The notes under the pieces are model-generated. The model was not told where the DNA came from. It saw only the letters and a program-made list of their open reading frames with translations, and did no database searches. From assembly GCF_004320535.1 (NCBI RefSeq), contig NZ_SIHY01000004.1:1-64000 (forward strand): a DNA stretch of 64,000 bases, in the 5' to 3' direction. The stretch's first letter is position 1, and each line of letters starts with the position of its first letter. Of the stretch, positions 61,201-64,000 are shown one piece after another. The position numbers and the translations under genes are program-made. The stretch comes from Arthrobacter sp. S41 (GTDB lineage: Bacteria > Actinomycetota > Actinomycetes > Actinomycetales > Micrococcaceae).

Positions 61201-61405
61201 CTTCGGCACACTCCTTGCTTACCAATAATTCGATGCTACGCACCAAGCGACCGCAATTCGCCCTTGTTCGCCACGGGGATAACCCGAAGCGTTACTTCAA
61301 TACTGCTTGGTGGACGTCGCTTACCGGGACAAACGCCATTGAATTCTCATGTGAGGGAAAAAGAGTAGGTCAATTAAATTGATAGATCACGGTCATCGTT
61401 ATAAG

Positions 61406-61442
61406 CAAATGAGTCGGCACATTGAATGTGCCGACTCATTTG
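61406..61442 (-). terminator. Terminator of lsr2
   Basis: Perfect 18-bp arms (61406-61423, 61425-61442) follow the lsr2 stop by 23 bases on the minus strand. Confidence 0.8.
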
Positions 61443-61465
61443 AAGTCTTTGACTACCCGAGCGAA

Positions 61466-61786
61466 TTACTTCGTGCGGTTGCGTCCGCCCTTACGCATTG
61501 CAGCGTTGTAGGATTCTACAACCTCTGCATTAAGGCGCCCACGAGCGTTGACCTTGATATTGTTTTCTTTTGCCCAAGCACGAATTGCTGGGGCTTCGCT
61601 AGTCGCCGTCTGCTTCGACGAACGCGCAGCTTCTACATACGGATCAATGGCCGCGTGGAATTCTGCAGCATGTTCGTCGTTCAGGTCGATTTCGAAGTGC
61701 TGACCAGCAATGCTGAATGCAATTGATTCAGTTGCTTCGCTGCCATCAATATCGTCAATCAGGGCGATTTGAACCTGACGTGCCAT
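61466..61786 (-). CDS. lsr2: Nucleoid-associated protein Lsr2
   Basis: The 106-residue protein has the N-terminal beta-hairpin dimerisation domain (MARQVQIALIDDIDGSEA, then IAFSIAGQHFEIDL). The C-terminal DNA-binding domain (about 65-106) has an AT-hook-like arginine-glycine-arginine (VNARGRLNAEV). It binds AT-rich DNA and silences foreign genes, like H-NS. It lies in the actinobacterial order lysS - lsr2 - clpC. A ribosome site AGGA precedes ATG 61786. Confidence 0.95.
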   Translation of the reverse strand: MARQVQIALIDDIDGSEATESIAFSIAGQHFEIDLNDEHAAEFHAAIDPYVEAARSSKQTATSEAPAIRAWAKENNIKVNARGRLNAEVVESYNAAMRKGGRNRTK

Positions 61787-61925
61787 CTGGGGATTCCTCC
61801 GAGCTTGAATGTACTGAACTAGGCGTCAAATGAGACACCAGTCCTTTTCAATGTTCAAGCCTATACAAATAGCGTCAGAAAATTCTAATTCTGATCAATA
61901 TTCACAAGGTTCTATCAGGAATACT

Positions 61926-62093
61926 CTAATTCTCGTTCGTTGGATTATTGGAATCCGCACGATTTTGAATAAGCGCATCTGCTTCAGCTTCGGCCTGACG
62001 CTCTTTTCGGTCCGCGTTAGTAATCGCTTTCATCACGTACCAAAAAAGCAGAGCCAGGGCGATTGTTGGAACAATAGCCTCGACGTACAACAT
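61926..62093 (-). CDS. Small membrane protein coupled to lysS (55 aa)
   Basis: The 55-residue product has one transmembrane segment (about residues 3-21, EAIVPTIALALLFWYVM) and a charged tail rich in Glu, Arg and Asn. ATG 62093 lies three bases after the lysS stop, and its ribosome site GGAGG is inside the last lysS codons, so translation is coupled. Similar small proteins sit beside lysS in related actinobacteria as far as I recall. Function unknown. Confidence 0.75.
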   Translation of the reverse strand: MLYVEAIVPTIALALLFWYVMKAITNADRKERQAEAEADALIQNRADSNNPTNEN

Positions 62094-62096
62094 TAT

Positions 62097-63611
62097 TTAT
62101 GCCTCCGGCTTTAGCAGTGGGAAGAGAATCGTTTCGCGAATACCGACGTTGGTGAAGAGCATTACCAATCGATCGATACCCAGTCCGATACCACCCATCG
62201 GTGGTGCACCGTATTCCAGGGCACGCAGGAAGTCCTCGTCAAGCTGCATTGCTTCAGGGTCGCCGCCAGCGGCCATCAGCGACTGCTCGGTGAGGCGTTC
62301 ACGCTGAATGACTGGGTCGATCAGCTCCGAGAACGCGGTACCGCGTTCCATGCCACCGATGATGAGGTCCCATGCTTCGATAACGCCTGGCTTCGAGCGG
62401 TGTGGACGAGCCAGCGGCTGAGCCAGTGGCGGGTAATCACAAACGAAGGTTGGGTCGATCAAAGTTGGCTCGACAATTTCGCCAAAGAGCTCGATAACTA
62501 GCTTCTGAGCTCCCCAAGCAGGATCGATCTTTACTTCGTGCTTGGCCGCAACTTCGCGCAACACCGAAGCGTCGGTATCTGGAGTGATCTCCACACCCAC
62601 AGCCTCAGACAGGCCAGGGTACACGCTCAACCAGCGCCATTCGCCGTCCAGGTTTGCGGTGCCCTTAGGGGTTTCGACGGTTCGGCCAGCGCCAATGGCG
62701 TCGGCGGCGTTAAGGATAATTTCCTTCATGCGATCGGCCATCACGTACTGATCTGCGTAGGCTTCGTAGCATTCTAGGGTGGTGAATTCAGGCGAGTGAG
62801 TTGAGTCCACGCCTTCGTTGCGGAAGATGCGTCCGACTTCGAATACACGGTCCACGCCACCAACAACACAACGCTTGAGGTACAGCTCAGTGGCGATGCG
62901 CAGGGTCATTTCCTGATCAAAAGCGTTCAGGTGAGTCTTGAATGGACGGGCCGATGCGCCACCGTGAACCAGCTGCAGCATTGGGGTCTCAACCTCAACG
63001 TAGCCATGGTTTTCTAGGGTGTTACGTACGGCGCGAACAATGCCGGCACGCTTGTAAACCATTTCGCGAGCTTCATTGCGCACGATCAGGTCCGCGTAGC
63101 GCTGACGCACACGGGTAGCTTCATTCAAATCCGCGTGCAGCACTGGCAGCGGGCGCAGTGCCTTGGAGGCCATTTCGTAGGTGTCGGCCATGATCGACAG
63201 CTCGCCGCGGCGTGAAGAAATCACCTTGCCGCTAACAAAAACGTGGTCGCCGAGGTCAACGAGGGACTTCCACTGGGCAAGGCGTTCTTCGCCGACGTTA
63301 GCCAAGGAAAGCATCAGCTGCAGGCGCACACCCTCACCATTGGGGCCACCCTCCTGCAAGGTGGCGAAGCACAGCTTGCCGGTATTGCGCATAAAGACGA
63401 TCCGGCCAGCGACGCCTACTACGTCTTCGGTTTCTTCGCCGGCTTCAAGGTGCTCGTACTTATCGCGGATTTCCAGCAGCGAGTGGGTGCGAGCCACACC
63501 TACAGGGTAGGCTTCCTCACCCTTGGCCAGGAACTGGTTTCGCTTATCAGTGCGAACCTGTCGCTGGTCGTTGGTATCAATGGGCTGTGCGGAATTATTT
63601 TCGGAAGTCAC
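62097..63611 (-). CDS. lysS: Lysyl-tRNA synthetase, class II
   Basis: The 504-residue enzyme has an N-terminal OB-fold anticodon-binding domain (about 60-165, VVGVAGRIVFMRNTGKLCFATLQ) and a class II catalytic core. Motif 1 lies in RNTLENHGYVEVETPML, motif 2 in FEVGRIFRNEGVDSTHSPEFTTLECYEA, and motif 3 in GAPPMGGIGLGIDRLVML. It charges tRNA-Lys. It starts with GTG 63611; TAGAAT lies nine bases upstream without a clear ribosome site, so the message may be leaderless. Confidence 0.95.
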   Translation of the reverse strand: MTSENNSAQPIDTNDQRQVRTDKRNQFLAKGEEAYPVGVARTHSLLEIRDKYEHLEAGEETEDVVGVAGRIVFMRNTGKLCFATLQEGGPNGEGVRLQLMLSLANVGEERLAQWKSLVDLGDHVFVSGKVISSRRGELSIMADTYEMASKALRPLPVLHADLNEATRVRQRYADLIVRNEAREMVYKRAGIVRAVRNTLENHGYVEVETPMLQLVHGGASARPFKTHLNAFDQEMTLRIATELYLKRCVVGGVDRVFEVGRIFRNEGVDSTHSPEFTTLECYEAYADQYVMADRMKEIILNAADAIGAGRTVETPKGTANLDGEWRWLSVYPGLSEAVGVEITPDTDASVLREVAAKHEVKIDPAWGAQKLVIELFGEIVEPTLIDPTFVCDYPPLAQPLARPHRSKPGVIEAWDLIIGGMERGTAFSELIDPVIQRERLTEQSLMAAGGDPEAMQLDEDFLRALEYGAPPMGGIGLGIDRLVMLFTNVGIRETILFPLLKPEA

Positions 63612-63691
63612 AATTACCCATTCTACGTGTCATTGCGTGCCCGCAATGCCGTTCATGATCAGACTTACACCCGCTAATTTCCCACCGGGTA

Positions 63692-63733
63692 CACCAGAGC
63701 ACCGGCAAAGCGAAGTTTGCCGGTGCTCTGGTG
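63692..63733 (-). terminator. Terminator of the M13 peptidase gene
   Basis: Perfect 18-bp arms (63692-63709, 63716-63733) with a 6-base loop follow the stop at 63750 on the minus strand. Confidence 0.8.
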
Positions 63734-63749
63734 CGTGATCGGTGGTGAT

Positions 63750-64000
63750 TTACCAGATTTCGACGCGGTCTTCTGGGTCCAGCCACATGCCATCGCCTGG
63801 CTTGGTGCCAAAGGCTTCGTGGAAGGCGCTCAGGTTCTTGGGAACCTGGTTGCAACGGAATTCGCCCGGTGCGTGTGGGTCGGTGCGAACGCGGACCACT
63901 GCGGTTTCCGGACGGATCAGCGTACGCCAGCATTCAGCCCACGAGTAGAAGAAGCGCTGGTCACCGCTGACTCCGTCGATCACTTCATCCTCGGTGATGC
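63750..64000 (-). CDS. M13 family metallopeptidase, C-terminal end (cut by window edge)
   Basis: About 83 C-terminal residues are visible, running off the right edge: DGVSGDQRFFYSWAECWRT, then TDPHAPGEFRCNQVPKNLSAFHEAFG and GMWLDPEDRVEIW. This is the conserved end of neprilysin/PepO/Zmp1-type M13 zinc peptidases, where the arginine in FRCNQ shapes the substrate pocket. The HExxH zinc site lies outside the window. Confidence 0.85.
   Translation of the reverse strand, partial: ITEDEVIDGVSGDQRFFYSWAECWRTLIRPETAVVRVRTDPHAPGEFRCNQVPKNLSAFHEAFGTKPGDGMWLDPEDRVEIW

Noticed and set aside
61239-61249. ClgR operator upstream of clpC (CGCACCAAGCG)
   Set aside because: Spacing of CGC and GCG fits, but the central bases disagree with the consensus at two positions; too weak to list.
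1-64000. CRISPR arrays, insertion sequences, prophage
   Set aside because: No phased direct repeats, transposase or integrase motifs, or phage genes were seen on either strand.

Overview
The window is chromosomal DNA of a moderately high-GC actinobacterium, most likely a member of the Micrococcaceae (Arthrobacter / Glutamicibacter / Paeniglutamicibacter type). Supporting signs are Lsr2, a DUF222-HNH protein, MenG, the radA-disA-mutY block, the clpC / lsr2 / lysS order, GntR/IclR/PucR-controlled catabolic islands, several probably leaderless genes, and an actinobacterial rRNA leader at the left edge. No phage, IS element or CRISPR array was seen.

Layout. 1-0.5 kb: minus-strand leader of an rRNA operon (two promoters and a boxA-like block) whose 16S gene lies left of the window. 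0.5-6 kb: EcsC-like protein, a secreted EEP-fold protein with eroded active site, a ThDP enzyme and a TIGR01777 protein. 6-14 kb: a catabolic island with a tripartite tricarboxylate transporter (tctCBA, minus) divergent from iclR, an RraA-like aldolase, a dehydrogenase, a second permease with a small partner, and a cyclase. 14-19 kb: amine oxidase and APC permease divergent from a PucR regulator. 19-25 kb: DUF222-HNH protein, nitrilase-family amidase, a large D-lactate/glycolate dehydrogenase and its divergent GntR regulator. 25-29 kb: a sulfide/persulfide detoxification operon like the staphylococcal cst operon. It has a CstB-like dioxygenase-rhodanese, a membrane rhodanese, TauE, and a thioredoxin reading in frame into a CstR-like repressor. 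Its operator sits between the -35 and -10. 29-34 kb: alcohol and aldehyde dehydrogenase module with DUF779 and a GAF regulator. 34-41 kb: ArsR-SRPBCC pair, MenG, an ABC-F protein behind a leader-peptide attenuator, a dienelactone-hydrolase-like protein, and an AraC gene divergent from a twice-broken SDR pseudogene. 41-50 kb: tRNA-Lys, an MFS protein, a candidate structured RNA in front of the DUF47-PiT low-affinity phosphate system, an XRE/membrane pair, and the high-affinity pstSCAB operon with a PHO box. 50-64 kb: FUSC, radA, disA, mutY, DUF1206, argA-like GNAT, MFS, clpC, lsr2, a 55-aa membrane protein coupled to lysS, lysS, and the end of an M13 metallopeptidase.

The best candidates for something not well described are the thioredoxin-CstR in-frame fusion, the structured RNA at 43605-43689, and the ABC-F leader with a four-codon peptide. 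Two further points of interest are promoters whose operator palindromes cover a leaderless start codon.
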